From the NCBI GenBank assembly GCA_963920705.1, contig OY987230.1:20733320-20797319 (forward strand): 64,000 bases of DNA. The letters are read 5' to 3'. The position numbers and the translations under genes were made by a program. The first letter of the stretch is position 1; every line of letters starts with the position of its first letter. The notes beneath the pieces are model-generated. The model saw only the letters and a program-made list of their open reading frames with translations. It did no database searches and was not told the DNA's origin. Shown here piece after piece: positions 1-12,293 of the stretch. Source of the DNA: Odiellus spinosus (lineage: Eukaryota; Arthropoda; Arachnida; Opiliones; Phalangiidae).

Positions 1-277
1 TTAAACACAATGTATTAATTCGCATCAAGCTTTGGCTCCATTTTAAATGTTTTTTGAACAAAAGTATAAGTAACTGTTTTAACCACTTGTCCAGTATAAA
101 ATGAATGATGAATAATTGGAAGACGTAACGAAAACTAGTTCCACGATTTTTTAAAATGAATCTTCTGTTGTTTTATTGAGATGATGAAGAATCAGTTTCA
201 ACAGAAGGATATGATAAGAGAAGTGTACCACTAATCTAATTGTAACCAGAATCTGACCAAGTTTAGATCCGCACCAG
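1..277. other. AT-rich flank, no gene seen
   Basis: I see no coding exon, RNA gene or clear repeat here. The missing N-terminal exons of the EPB41L5 gene downstream were searched for and not recognised; they may lie beyond the window. Confidence 0.4.
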
Positions 278-766
278 AGAGAATTTAGAATTTTCCGTGG
301 ACAGGGGGTATGAAGTAGGACCCCTCTGATCTCGTAAAATTGTGAATTTTACCCATACCAGAAGCAGATGAAACCCTACGTTGAAGTCTACTACTCCAAT
401 GTTCCATATAGCGCTCCTCTCTGTATGGGTAAAATTCCCAATTTTACGAGTTAGAAGGGGTCCTACTTCATCCCCCCTGTCTACGGAAAATTGGAAATTC
501 TCTCTCTCCACAAACGACGACGTTTTTTGGACGAACTCCAAGGCTGCTAGAGATATTCGCTCGACGAGCTCCCGCTCCGAAAACATCTACCGTTAGGAGG
601 CGTACGAATCGCGCCTTTTGAGAATAACCCATACAGAGAGGGGTAGACAAGACCCGGGAGTAATAGACTTCAAAGGAGGGTTTCATCGGCTTCTGCCCAT
701 ACAGAGAGGAGCGCTATATGGAACATTAGAGTAGTAGACTTCAAAGGGGGGTTTCATCGGCTTCTG
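278..766. mobile_element. Older MITE copy of the same family, split by copy 1
   Basis: Sequence 278-358 and sequence 703-766 together read as parts of one 337-bp family member in the orientation that ends GGTTTCATCGGCTTCTG. The left terminus is lost. The inner copy landed in its internal CCCATAC, so that target duplication is made of this element's own sequence. The flank after 766 (TGATAGTATTAAGCTACG) recurs near 31240, so this copy itself sits in another dispersed repeat. Confidence 0.75.
359..695. mobile_element. 337-bp MITE, copy 1 (nested insertion)
   Basis: The element is bounded by a near-perfect terminal inverted repeat that starts CAGAAGC(A/C)GATGAAACCC and ends with its complement, about 40 bp per side. 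It is flanked by an exact 7-bp target duplication, CCCATAC, at 352-358 and 696-702. It is the same length as the copies at 29832-30168 and 39913-40249 and nearly identical to them. It has no transposase, so it is non-autonomous. The small ORFs across it on both strands are incidental. Confidence 0.88.
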
Positions 767-1414
767 CTGATAGTATTAAGCTACGGTGCGTTGTTTATTT
801 TTATGGAATGAAATGATTGACTTTTGATATGAATTAAAAGAGTGACCCACCTAGTTTGTAAATACCCTTTTTCTTGAAAACCAATTAATATGTATGATTT
901 AAGATCTTTATCATAAACCATTTGATGTTTCTAGGCTTGACTTTGCGAATTCAAAGCTTTCGGTTCGCAAAAGTCTCCCAGTGAAAATGAACCTTTACCT
1001 GTAAATCAAACAATAACAGTAGGAAGTCCAACAATACTTGGTTAGACTATGGTTACGCAACTAAAGTATTGGGGAGATGCACTTCAGTGGCTCCCTTCTA
1101 CTCTCATATCCTTCTGGCTTGAGTTTTTACCACCCGTAATGCTATAAACCCTATTCTGTCTCTACGAGTTTGGTTAGTGATAGAAGTTTGCGTATCATCG
1201 TTCTTGGTATTAACTGGAACTGATTCTCAATATCGTACCTGTTTAATCGGTTTTGAAAGGGAAATATATATAATGAAGCCGGAACTTGGAAGCCGATCGC
1301 TAAATTTATGCAAGAGCTGAACTCAGTGTCTGCTTCTTTCGATAAAATATTGCTTCATCGTTTTTATTATTTAAATTTAAATTTTTATGAGAAATTTTCT
1401 CGGTTTTCTTCTAT

Positions 1415-1890
1415 TTAAAGGGAAAATGACGCGTTAAAAGAAACCTAACTTAAAATGTAATACTTTACACTATGTTAATACCATCTTAGTTGAAGATATA
1501 ACCTTCAATAGAGAAATATATTTAAAAATTTGAATTCCAAATTAATTCATAATCCTTTATAATATGTAACATGTATTATGATAAGATTGCGGATGGTATT
1601 ACCTCACCCTTAACTAAACCCACCTTTGGGTTTTTTGTTTTGATATAAAGGGAAAGTGACACGTTTAAATAAAAATATGGCTAACCAGTTGATACATTCA
1701 GATCAGTGGCAGGGAGAAGTGTTTTAAAATTTCAATTCCAATTTTAGTCTAACTTCGAGCGAAATTTCGTTATATCTTGTTGAAAATCATCGAATTTATT
1801 TCATCATCTCTTTAAAAAATATATTATGATAAGATTGAGGATGGCCTTACCTCACCCTAAACGTAGCCCACCTTTGAATTTTTTTCTTTC
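1415..1890. repeat. Two diverged direct repeats of about 230-250 bp
   Basis: Both units begin AAAGGGAAA(A/G)TGACRCGTT (about 1418 and 1648) and both contain ATTATGATAAGATTG followed by GGATGG and TACCTCACCC, then CCCACCTTTG. The order of these blocks is the same in each, giving a head-to-tail pair. Confidence 0.65.
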
Positions 1891-2383
1891 ATTTAAAAAA
1901 AAAGTTAAACCTTGAGTTCTAAATATTACCTAAGGGGGAAAATGTCAGACGTTGTTGTAAAGGTGTGGGTGTGATATTCTTGGATATTCTTTAGCAATTA
2001 ATCGCTCCGATGACGTCATTTTATTTCTAGAAACGTCTACTTTTGGGTATGATTTTTTGTGTGTGTCTCCTAAGAAAATAAAAGGTCCACCTTTTGAATT
2101 TCTTATTCCTTATTGTTAACCCAGTTAATTTGCATAATTTAGCCAATATGAAAAGCTTTTGTTCTCTAACAGTTTGAAGAAAGTGATAATTTGGCTGCAT
2201 AAATTTTCCAAGTACCTCAAAAATCTTAATTACTCAAATCTTTGCCCTATTTTAAAAGGCCCAAACCAAATATATTCAAAATTTCCTCACAATTAAATAC
2301 GTTTCACCAAAACTTGTGAATATATTTTCTTCTGAAACTTGTTTTCTGTCGAAACAACCCGTTTTGGCTCTCGTAAATTTAAC

Positions 2384-2553
2384 TTAAAGGTAGAGTGAAG
2401 AGGAAAATTAAATATTTAATTGATTATGCTTCTAAAAATAAGAAAAAGTTTGCGTAGAACGTGTTCCATCGGAACCTGATTAAAAGGTGAACCTCCGACT
2501 AATCAAAATACGTCCTGTACCTTTAGCTAATATTCTTCTTCACTCTCCCTTCA
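2384..2553. mobile_element. Short inverted-repeat (TTAA-type) MITE, degraded
   Basis: The left end reads TTAAAGGTAGAGTGAAGAGG and the right end is close to its complement (CTTCACTCTCCCTTCAA). Internal blocks GCTTCTAAAAATAAG and AACCTCCGACTAATC are shared with the members at 5075-5469, 12294-12674 and 41830-42277. Confidence 0.65.
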
Positions 2554-3871
2554 ACTATTTAATTTTTTTTTTTCAATGAAGCACTCTTAGATTTCAATAT
2601 ATATGCAGCTAAGCTCTCCTTTATATCTAAGTATTTAAATTTTGAAGAAAGAACGGTGTCTCTGATTTAAAACGCAGTTTATGTGAACTGGCTTTGACTA
2701 GAAAAGTGTCAGGGGCTGATATTGAGTTTGAATGAATATTTTTCGGTGTAGGTTTAAGAAACTCGGGGAGAAAGTATTCGAAATATGAAACTTAAAGTGG
2801 GTGTTTAATCACGTACTTTGTTTTTTAACCCGCATTAAGTTAGGCCTGTATGTTAGAGTTCATTCCATATTGAATATCATTTTATATATGTATGGTATTC
2901 TCTTTGTGAATATTTCTTGAACAATTGACCGTTTCAAAAGACGATAGAAAACTGTTTTAAAGTTTTCAGTGTGATGTAAATTTGACTTAAAAGAACCATA
3001 TATAGATTTGTAAGTACTGCGAATTAAGGGGAGTGTAACTTTACTCCATTTGTGGAATACGCGAGAGTTTACAAACTTTGCCACCATGATAATTAATATC
3101 TACAGACTATTATGGGGGTCATTCCTAAAATTAATGAAATTTTCAGTAATAAAAATATTGTAGGTTATACTCCCTTTAAATGCAAAGTAAATTGTAAATA
3201 TACAAGCCTGGAATACGTGGAAATATCAGGGGATTTGAATGTTTACAAAAGATTTGGTTCGAATAGAAATATCAGGCTAATTTCACTGTTAAAAATCAGT
3301 TATATTGTTTTTTTTTACAAATGTCGTATGAACCTTAAATAAGCCGTTAACTTCTTTAATCATATTAATCTAACCAGATCAACTGATCTTCAATAACCGA
3401 GTATAATTTGAAATTATTAGTACTTTGTTTTTTACAAAGTTCGTTTCGAAGTTGATAAGCAATTCATTATTATTTTGTAATATTACGTAACAAAAGAAAA
3501 TAACGAAAACTTAGAATAGTGAGAAAAAACAGACCATCCATTCATAACTAGAAACTTAATTATATTTTTTTTCGTTCACGGTGAGAAACATCCTACGTTA
3601 TTAAGTAAACCTTTTATATTTGTCCCATGGCTATTTTAGTTCTATACTCTGTAGTCTATTGTTAGGAGATATGTATCTCACCACATCTTCCCACGAGCAC
3701 AATGCCGCCAGCTGATCTTCGTGACACGTTTATAAAGACAGCCTTATTCGTTTATGTCATGATTAATATCATTATTTTCCAAGTTAAAAATAAACCGCAC
3801 GCAATGTTCTGACAGTTCGTTTTTCTTCGGATTATTATCTTTAATTAATTATAGCTTGAATTTAATTACAG

Positions 3872-6800
3872 AAAAAGGCTACAGGCGCGGCTCTTTTGGA
3901 ACAAGTTCATTATCATTTGGACTTGATTGAAAATGATTATTTTGGTTTGCAGTATACGGATCCGGCCCACGTTCAAGTCAGTGAACTTAATTTTTTTAAT
4001 TATTTCATTAAAGTGCAAGCCCAATTTAAATTTTAAGTTTTATTATTATGATATTTGTATACAACTCGCTAAAGGTTTTTAAAGTGACTATCTGAGATTT
4101 GTCGGATTCTTTTAGTCCTAGGAACTGTTAACACCATGACACCAATATTAATTGATAAAGATTAATAAGTTGAACAAATCCTGGAGTTAATAAGCGTCCT
4201 CTAACGGCAAACAGTGATAAAAGTAGTCTTAACTAATAAAACCATCTGTGCTACTACCTATTATTTATCCTTAGCAGCCACGCACTAGGTTTTGTTAGTT
4301 AAGACTACTTTTGCCCGCACTGTTTGCCGTTTGAGGACTATTATGAAGGCCCGGTATTGTTAGTGTCCATTCTTAATAGTCCTAGGGTGTAATAAAACTA
4401 AAGCTAGGCTGTATGCGTCAGAGCAGATGATTTTCAAAGGAAATATTTTAGGTCAGATAAGATCTTTAAAATGATCTGGTCAGCATTTAAATCAACTGCA
4501 AATATCTTGAAATTTATAACAATGTTATGACGTCACGAGCTTGTTAAATCTTAAGCGTGGCGTTTCAAATCAAGCTGATTATATAAAAAATGATAATTTT
4601 AGTCGGACATAGTTAAAAGAAAAATCAGCAGGTTAAAATTAATACGAAACGTGAATTTTTATGAGACTTTCTCTTTATTTTTAATACCTTATTCACAGAG
4701 GATTAACAAAATTAATTTTTGGGATATTTTTAATTTATTTTGTAGCATTGGTTGGATTGCACGAAACCAATCAAGAAACAAGTTAAAAGTAAGAGCGATT
4801 TCTAATAAAAAAAAATAAGATTTTGGAATTGGTTGAATAAGTTTTATCTTATTCCGCATTAGACCGTTAAAATTGGGGTGGAACTAAGTTATTTCTAGAC
4901 AGATTTTATATTTATATTTAATTATATATTATCTTACGTGGCTGTCACACGTAGGTTTTTAACATATGTTTATGTGTTTGAGGACACTTAGTTTAAGACA
5001 AAGCCAAGCTCTTAATCTTCTAATTGTATTTAATTAGATGTGTGTGTGTGTGTGTGTATATATGCAGCCAATTAATGGCAGGGTGAAGTGAAAAATGAAA
5101 TGAATATTTTTTATTGATTCTGCTTCTAAAAATAAGACCCGTGTGAGTAATAAATCATTCAAGGAGTGTCTCTGAATTGTACAAAAAATTTTAAACCTCA
5201 TTTTGGCATAGAATTAAAAGGAGAACCTCCGACTAATCTAAACCTTTGGCTTAGTAAAATCCACTCGACACGTGTGTTGTGTTGAACACTCTTTGAATCA
5301 AGTTAACCTCGTTCTTGATTATTTTAGCGCCTACAACAGCGAGTGTCGTGAATATTTTATGAAGATTAGTTGGAGGTTCTCTTTTTAATTGAATGCCAAA
5401 ATCTAAATCTTTCACCGAATGTTTTAATACAAGAACAATTTATTTTTTATCTCTTCACCCTCCCTTTAATGCAAATTATTAGTTTTCAGCTCTTATTGTC
5501 AATTAAAACCTTTTAAGTTGAATAACTACATACACTCCTTTGTTGAAACCTTATTGGTGTTCAGGGAGAAGCGTTTCTCATGGGGATATTTCTTTTATTT
5601 TTCAGATGATTAATCCTACCTTTTTATTTTTCAGTTGGACCTCCTTATACGTTGAGGCTTAGAGTTAAATTTTATACTTCAGAACCTAATACGCTACGAG
5701 AAGAACTAACTAGGTATAGATATTGATCAACAATTAAAAATAATAGCCATTGTCTTTGAATTATAATTATTACTAATGACATACTTTTTGTTCTCTCTGT
5801 CTCTCGCTAGATATTTATTTTTCCTTCAATTAAAGCAAGATATTTTGAATGGTAGACTACCTTGCCCTTATCAAACTGCCGTTGAATTATCTGGATATGC
5901 CTTACAATGTAATTTAATTCTTTAATTTTAAGTTGTTTGACCCCTTCTGTCTTTATTTCACCGTTTTAAAATATTTTCTCGATGTCTGTGTGACCTAATA
6001 GAACTGAAACAGTTGGTAATTTATCATTCCTCGCGCTTTCTTAAACTTTTTAGCGGAATTGGGTGATTATGAAGATGATATTCACACTGCAGAATTCATC
6101 TCAGAATTTCGATTTGTTCCCGAACAAACGGAAGAAATGGAAGTTGATATTTTGGAGTTTTATAAAACTTGCAAGTAAGTGTTAAAATTACTGAAATTAT
6201 CATAACCCAGGCAATTAACCGCGTGAGTTACCAGGGTAAATTACCTATTTAGAACTGTAGTTAAAATGTTTGCTTATTTCTACAATCTTTTATTGAAGGG
6301 GTCAAAATCCAGCTCAAGCAGAGTTGAATTTTCTTAGCAAAGCTAAATGGTTAGAAATGTACGGAGTCGATATGCATACTGTTTTGGTAAGTTCAAAAAC
6401 TTGGCCTATAACAATATTCATACCAATTTCTGTCCTATTCTTATTAATTTTAAAATTCTCTTTTAGGGTAAAGACGGTAATGACTATTCATTGGGTTTAA
6501 CTCCAACGGGAATCTTAGTTTTCGAAGGAAGCACTAAAATAGGTCTTTTCTTTTGGCCTAAAATTACGCGTTTGGATTTCAAAAGTCGTAAATTGACTCT
6601 GGTAGTAGTTGAAGATGATGATGAGGTAGATTTTTCTGTATGTTTTTTAAATATTTAAATATCTAATCCAATTTTTGATTATTATTTGTAGGGTAGAGAA
6701 CAGGAACATACGTTTGTTTTCAGATTGCATAACCAAAAAGCTTGTAAGCATTTATGGAAATGCGCCATCGAACACCACGCCTTTTTCAGACTTCGAGGTC

Positions 6801-9800
6801 CTGTAAAAGGACCAAATTCCAGGCAGAATTTTTTTCGTATGGGATCGAGGTTCAGATACAGGTAAGATACAAAGTTTATTTTTATTCCTTTCGAATTTCG
6901 ACAAATTTTTTGTTGCTTAATATTTAATTTTCTCTCAGCCTCACCCATATTTCCTTTTCATTAGGATTACTTTTCAGTTTCTCATAGACCAAAGTTTCCC
7001 CCTTTTTTTATTGAAGTACCACTTTGAATTTTAACGAGGCACTTGTCTGACCTTAAATCGGGTAATTAACGATTAAATGTGTCTAGTTCCGAGTTAATTT
7101 TATATATCCAATGGGTTTCCTCTCTATTTGACCCTTATCTTGAGGTTTGAGAAAGAAAAAAACACTCTAACAACTTAAAGAAACTAGTTATAGTGGGGGA
7201 AATGAAAGGCCAGGCACTTAAGAATTAAGAATCAAGTTCTCTTATCGTAAAGGAATGAAAAACTTGTTAAATTGGAAGGAAATGTAATTTGACTCATTAT
7301 TTTAGATGTTTTTAATATAAAAATATCCGCTAAGGGTCAATGAAATAGGTTTTAAAGGGATAATAAAGCCAGACGAATTATTTTATATTGATTTTTTTTC
7401 ATCATTATAATAATTTTAATTCTCTAGTCCAAAAAGATTGCAAATCATTTATTAAGGTATAGAATGGTGTTGGGCCAAACTGATACTGATATTTGGGGGG
7501 GGATATATGGCGGACTTTTCCAATGGCAGCGCGTGTTGACGTCATATCTTAAATAAACCAATGGCCAAAATTTCCATTGAGTTTTATTTAAAAAAATAGC
7601 TGACAGTTTAAGTGTAAATTTAATATTAAGATAATATCAGTATCCAATTGGTTAAATTGCAATGCCAATTTATTTGTAGCGGTCGCACGGAATTTCAAAC
7701 GACGCAGCACAAGGCTCGGAGGACGGTTCAGTTCGAGAGACGACCGAGTCAACGTTACTCGCGTCGGACTACGCACGAACGTCAGCAACAAAATCGAGAA
7801 AACAGAGAACGAAATCGAAACAACCATCAGGAAACGTCCTCTTCGGGGACCGGAACCACTTCGTCCATCGCAAACAAGACTTCGAATGAGACATCGATCA
7901 TTTCAGTGACGGGAGTCAATAACTCGACTCCCGTCACTACATCATCAAGCCATAATTCGCCAAAATCGAGCACCATGACCAATGTAGCCGTAACTCTGAG
8001 CATTCCAGAAACTAATAACAACAATAATAATAATAACAACAACCCGGCTGAGATGGCTTCGTTGATATCTTTACCAGAAAGTGCTGGAACCGTAATAACT
8101 CTCAGTGGACCAACTCCACCCAAAACCCCTGTTATTACGTCTAACGGGACCAATGGATCTGCCGAAGAAAGACTCGACAATCTAATTAAATCCTTAACCA
8201 AGGAGAAATCCAATAACATTTCTATGGAAGCCAAAAACGAATATTCGGCTTCCCCCGTTTCAAGAAGAACCGAAGAAACTTTAGAATGTTCCGCGTCTAA
8301 CGGCGCTGGTGAGGCCGAAGCTATCGCAGCAAAATTGAAAGGGTTAGATTCCCCTGGTCCAATTCATACCAAAACTGCCAAGGAAATCGCTATAGCCAAC
8401 CTTCAAAATAATCAGATGCTACCCAGCAGCGGTGGAGCGAGACCTTTACCTTTAGATCAGAGAAAATGCAACGTTTTAAAAGCCAAATTAGAAGAAGAAC
8501 TTAAAAAGAGTTGAGTCTATTTATACTTTCAAATTATAGTAACGAGCCACTTTAAAACTTCTCTATTGTTAGGCACTGTATAATTTTTATTCTATTGTTT
8601 AATTTTATTTTTCTTTAAAAGGTGAAAAGTCTCCCATTATAACAGAAGATTTGGTACATTATCCTGAAGATCCGGTCTCTGAGAAAGTCAAGGTCACTGT
8701 TATTAACGGGTAATTATTGTTTACAAATTACAACCTTAAAAAAATTTTAATTTTTGAATTGGTTAATTTTTTTATAGGATTGGATTTGATAAAGAGAGTG
8801 TTAACAATGAAAAGGATTATAACAAATGGTAAATTAACAAGCAAATTAACTATTTTCCCCAAAATGGCAGTTCAGTCAGTTTAGTTTCAATTTCAAGTCC
8901 TTGTCTCTGGTTCTACCAAGGTTTAGCTATTTTTTAAGTTCTCTGGTTTTACCAATGCTAGTAGATGGAGCCAATTTGGGGAAATTTTCTTTAATTTATA
9001 TTGTGTTTGTCTTTTATTTAAAGTTATTTTCTAATTAGCGGTACTTGCAGTAAAATCGTTCGCAAATCTTCCCTAACTGACGAGGAGTCTCAGAGTCCTT
9101 CGCCAACATCTAACAACGGTTCTCCATTCTTTTCAGTGGTAAGTATATTGTTTTAAAAAAAGTCTTTTTACTGTAGTTTGCCATAATTCGCACGCATTTT
9201 AAATTACATTTTTTTGAAGTTGTATTTTTGAAATGTAATAGTTTTGCCGCTTGACGTAGTAGTAATTTTAGTAACATTGTTAACATTTATAGGTCCCCTC
9301 TAAGACTAAACCCCCTGAATTAACAGAGAGCGCTAGTAGAGATGACGAGGAGTCAGATAGTGAAGATACTGCTTTTTTAATACCCTCGGCTAGTTCAGCT
9401 AATAATAATAATAACAATAGTACTTTTAACAACATAACTCCCACTATCATAGCTGTTGGCTCGGGGCAATCCAATTCTCCTTCCATTCGCGATAAATCCA
9501 TCGCATCTGAGACTGTTACGATTGATAAGTCGGAAATTCCTAGTTATAATGCCAATTCTTTAACTAGAAAAAAAGCTGCCAAAGAAAATCTTAATAATTC
9601 GGGAATAGCTCGACCAAAAATACCTGTACCGGTATCTCAGTCCCAAATTCGGGGTCCAGGAACTTCTTTAGTTATCAGTCCCTCTACTCCGAGTAAAATA
9701 CCAAGTGTAGTGGGTACCAAATCTAAAATACCTAGCGTAGGCTCGCAATCTTTCATTAAAATTCCTAGCATAGGTACCCAATCTTCCATTAAAATTCCCG

Positions 9801-10894
9801 TTATGGTTAGCCAATCCACTTATGTCAAACCACCATCGACCAGTAAAAGTGCCACTCCTACGCCAGTTGTTTCTAAAATTCCCACCGTTCTTAAATCTCC
9901 CGAATCATCCTCTAACTCAGCCTCTCGAGTTTTGTCGGGTAATAGTCTTGAGGAAGGGAATGGTGGAGCGTTGGTGGGAAAAACTCCTTCAGCTACTGGG
10001 ACTTCGGAATCATCGGAACCATGGGTTGTTACTGTAAGTGGTGATAGGGTTTTTCTTCGTCTGGGGGCTATTTTACCCTCCGGTTACTTAATTAATGTCA
10101 TTTTAATGTCATTTGTGCATATTATTCTCAACATTGTTCTAGTTTTGCATGGTTTTCTTTGCACGTTTTTTTCATTATAAAGCTGTAAAAACTGTCATAT
10201 TTTAACCAAATTTTTGTGTAAAATTGAATAACTAACTATAAAAAGTTAGTAGACAAGCAACCAGACTCATTTTGGCCCTTGTCAAATTGAACTCGCGCGA
10301 CAAACACGTGAATTTAGTTTTCTCAAGCATATGTTAAGTCATTTTATTTATTTTTTTATTTTGTTCAATTCTTGAAAAGGAATTTCATGTGTTTGGTGCG
10401 AGTTCGATTTCACCAGGCCCAAAAGGAGTCAGGTTGTGTGTCTACTGAAATATATTGTCTTAATTTACCCCATAATTGTGGCAGTTTGCTTTTATTCCCA
10501 AGGCTTAGACCCTAATATACTTCCAAGCCTTAGCAATCTGTGTGAGTAAGTAGCATTGTTATTTATGCTCATTCTTGCTGCCATCATGGGATGAAAATTA
10601 AATTAGGGAAAAAGGTTTTACATTGTATTCTTCAAGTTCTTAACTTTTGTTTTTTATTTATTTCCTATCAAATTAAAATAGGAGACTTCGTTTGCGGGTG
10701 CTAATCCTATCACTCGCTCAGTATCGTCAGCGAGTGCTAGAGCCATTTCAGTTCATTCCTTAAAACGTACGCCATCTGGAATCACCCCACCTATTATTGG
10801 TGTTTCACCGAGTGCAGTGCCAACTTGGCAAGGGGAAAATTTGGCGAGACGCGAAAGTGACTTGAGACGAACAGTTATGACTACTGAACTCTAA
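3872..10894 (+). CDS. EPB41L5: EPB41L5/Yurt FERM-domain protein (5' end missing)
   Basis: Band 4.1-like 5/Yurt/Lulu family: a cortical FERM scaffold that restrains apical membrane and regulates actomyosin at junctions. Fourteen exons: 3872-3976, 4746-4788, 5635-5713, 5811-5908, 6054-6174, 6299-6386, 6467-6625, 6692-6861, 7680-8509, 8622-8709, 8778-8828, 9039-9138, 9293-10033, 10682-10894. They give 961 residues in consistent phase. FERM lobes are clear: [49 protein letters not shown] and [19 protein letters not shown]. The FERM-adjacent region ([13 protein letters not shown]) follows. The rest is a Ser/Thr/Asn-rich tail with three SKIP motifs. The C-terminus MTTEL matches the vertebrate ending TTEL, a class I PDZ ligand. 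The protein start lies upstream, probably outside the window. The exon ending at 8509 could instead read on to a TGA at 8512-8514. Confidence 0.93.
4196..4339. mobile_element. Foldback element with about 45-bp arms
   Basis: The left arm (CTCTAACGGCAAACAGTG ... AGTAGTCTTAACTAA) and the right arm (TTAGTTAAGACTACTT ... CACTGTTTGCCGTTTGAGG) are inverted copies around a short loop. It lies in an EPB41L5 intron. A partial relative with AACGGCAAACAGTGCG is at 37094-37115. Confidence 0.7.
5039..5060. repeat. (TG)n microsatellite
   Basis: An uninterrupted GT/TG run of about 20 bp in an EPB41L5 intron, directly before a TTAA-type MITE. Confidence 0.85.
5075..5469. mobile_element. TTAA-type MITE, about 400 bp
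   Basis: The ends read GGCAGGGTGAAGTG on the left and CTCTTCACCCTCCCTTTAA on the right. Internal inverted blocks (AAAAGGAGAACCTCCGACTAATC and GATTAGTTGGAGGTTCTC) form a long hairpin. No ORF of transposase type is present. The element sits in the intron 4789-5634. Confidence 0.75.
6862..7679. other. EPB41L5 intron, about 820 bp
   Basis: This separates the last FERM exon from the tail exon. I see no clear element or RNA gene in it. Confidence 0.6.
10034..10681. other. EPB41L5 last intron
   Basis: The donor is ACT|GTAAGT and the acceptor AAAATAG|GAG. It contains the MITE at 10247-10446 and nothing else recognised. Confidence 0.7.
10247..10446. mobile_element. 200-bp MITE with about 66-bp inverted arms
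   Basis: The left arm AGTAGACAAGCAACCAGACTC with GAACTCGCGCGACAAACACG pairs with the right arm (CGTGT/CATGTGTTTGGTGCGAGTTC ... GGAGTCAGGTTGTGTGTCTACT). No other copy was noticed in the window. Confidence 0.75.
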
Positions 10895-11019
10895 GAATGT
10901 TCTTCAAACTTTACAGAATTCCATCCTTTTATACACACGTAAACATGGTTCTAAACACTATATTAATGGGTAATTGACAACAAAATGGCTGCTAAAGGAT
11001 TTTTACCAATTTTAAAAAT

Positions 11020-11395
11020 TTGAATATTTCAAGGCTTAGTGATGAAACTTAACACTTTAGCCTTGAAATTTGAATATGCCAAGGCTTAGTGATGAAACCG
11101 AACCTTTTAGCCTTGAAATTTGAATATGCCAAGGCTTAGTGATGAAACTTAACCGTTTTAGCCTTGAAATTTGAATATGCCAAGGCTTATTGCTGAAATT
11201 TAACTCTTTAGCATTGAAATTTGAATATGCCAAGGCTTAGTAGCAAGAACTAAGCCTTAAGCCTTGAAATTTGAATACTCCAAGGCTTTGTGGTGAGATT
11301 TAATCCTTTAGCTTTGAAATTTTAATATTCCGAGGCTTGGGGGTAAAACCTAAGCCTTTAGTCTTAAAAATTGAATAAGACTTCAAGCCTTATAA
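11020..11395. repeat. 50-bp minisatellite, about seven units
   Basis: The unit carries GCCTTGAAATTTGAATATGC and CAAGGCTTAGTGATGAAA. CAAGGCTTAG starts near 11030, 11080 and 11130, so the period is 50 bp. Units decay toward 11390. Confidence 0.9.
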
Positions 11396-12293
11396 TAGAT
11401 TTTATTTTAATGAAGCTGATGCTGAATATCAGCCATTTTCCAGGTAAAATAAGCCAAAATTATTTTCGAACCATTTTACATTATTTTGAAAATTTTCGAC
11501 CTAATGAGTGATGAAAGAAGCAACTATTTTTTAAGCACACATTTTTATTTGACAATATTTTGGCCTAGATATTTTTCAAAGTACAATTTATTAACTCGTT
11601 ATAGAAGAAATTTTAAGTTTATATTCGCGTAAACTTTTTTATTTATGTTTTATTATGCCAGGTTAACTTTTTTTTAACTCTTTGACCAATGTATTATAAT
11701 TAGCGTAACTATTAGGTGAAAATTCCCCCCTGTCCCTCATTTAAGTTTACTCTTAAGTTCATACGTGTATTTAAAACCCTTATCGAGCAGCTTATTATAC
11801 GTTAGTGTCATACTTACGGATTAAACCTAATTTAACGCGAGAAGTATACGTTTAGTTAAATACTTCAGGTAATAAAATTTATATTGAAGTATTTCGAGAT
11901 CTTTTAAGAGTTATTAAGCAACGGCAATGTCATATTTTAGTGCCATTTTTAGCGGAAATTGAATTTGACTGTGATAAGTCAAAAAAAAAAAATTGATACA
12001 GAAGTTTAAATTTTCTACAGCCGTCCAATTTTTATGAGATAATTCTTAAATCACGGTGTTTTAACTTTATATTTGTATTTTAGTGCCTATATCCAATTTG
12101 TGCCTGCCCCTAACCGTGGTTTTAACACTATTCGTATACAAATAAAAACAAGATTAAGCTTATACATGTACTTATAAGTTACCACCCCACTTCAGTGTTC
12201 TACTGTCTGTGCCTATGAATTGGTTGTAAATAAAAGATACATTCGAAATTACATATATCAAGAATTTGAGATACATATTTTTACAGATTCATT

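Larger units (their letters stand above)
767..3871. other. Repeat-rich region upstream of the first recognised exon
   Basis: No coding exon recognised. It holds about 75 bp shared with 31240-31300, a diverged pair of direct repeats (1415-1890) and a small inverted-repeat element (2384-2553). If the N-terminal exons of the EPB41L5 gene are inside the window, they should be here, but no match to the conserved start of the FERM domain was found. Confidence 0.4.

Noticed and set aside
263-686. ORFs of 71-107 codons on both strands, repeated near 29841 and 39802-40150
   Set aside because: They lie in the 337-bp MITE and read its inverted repeats. There is no conserved protein pattern, and the frame is open on both strands by composition.
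7827-8234. Minus-strand ORF of 135 codons, rich in Leu and Val
   Set aside because: It is the antisense shadow of the EPB41L5 tail exon (AAT repeats read as Leu).
10380-10430. Possible tRNA B-box (GTGCGAGTTCGATTTCACC)
   Set aside because: No A-box or cloverleaf at the right distance; the sequence is one arm of the MITE at 10247-10446.
10776-10787. ATCACCCCAC, a perfect sterol regulatory element
   Set aside because: It lies inside the last coding exon of EPB41L5, 4 kb beyond the far end of INSIG, so is probably coincidental.
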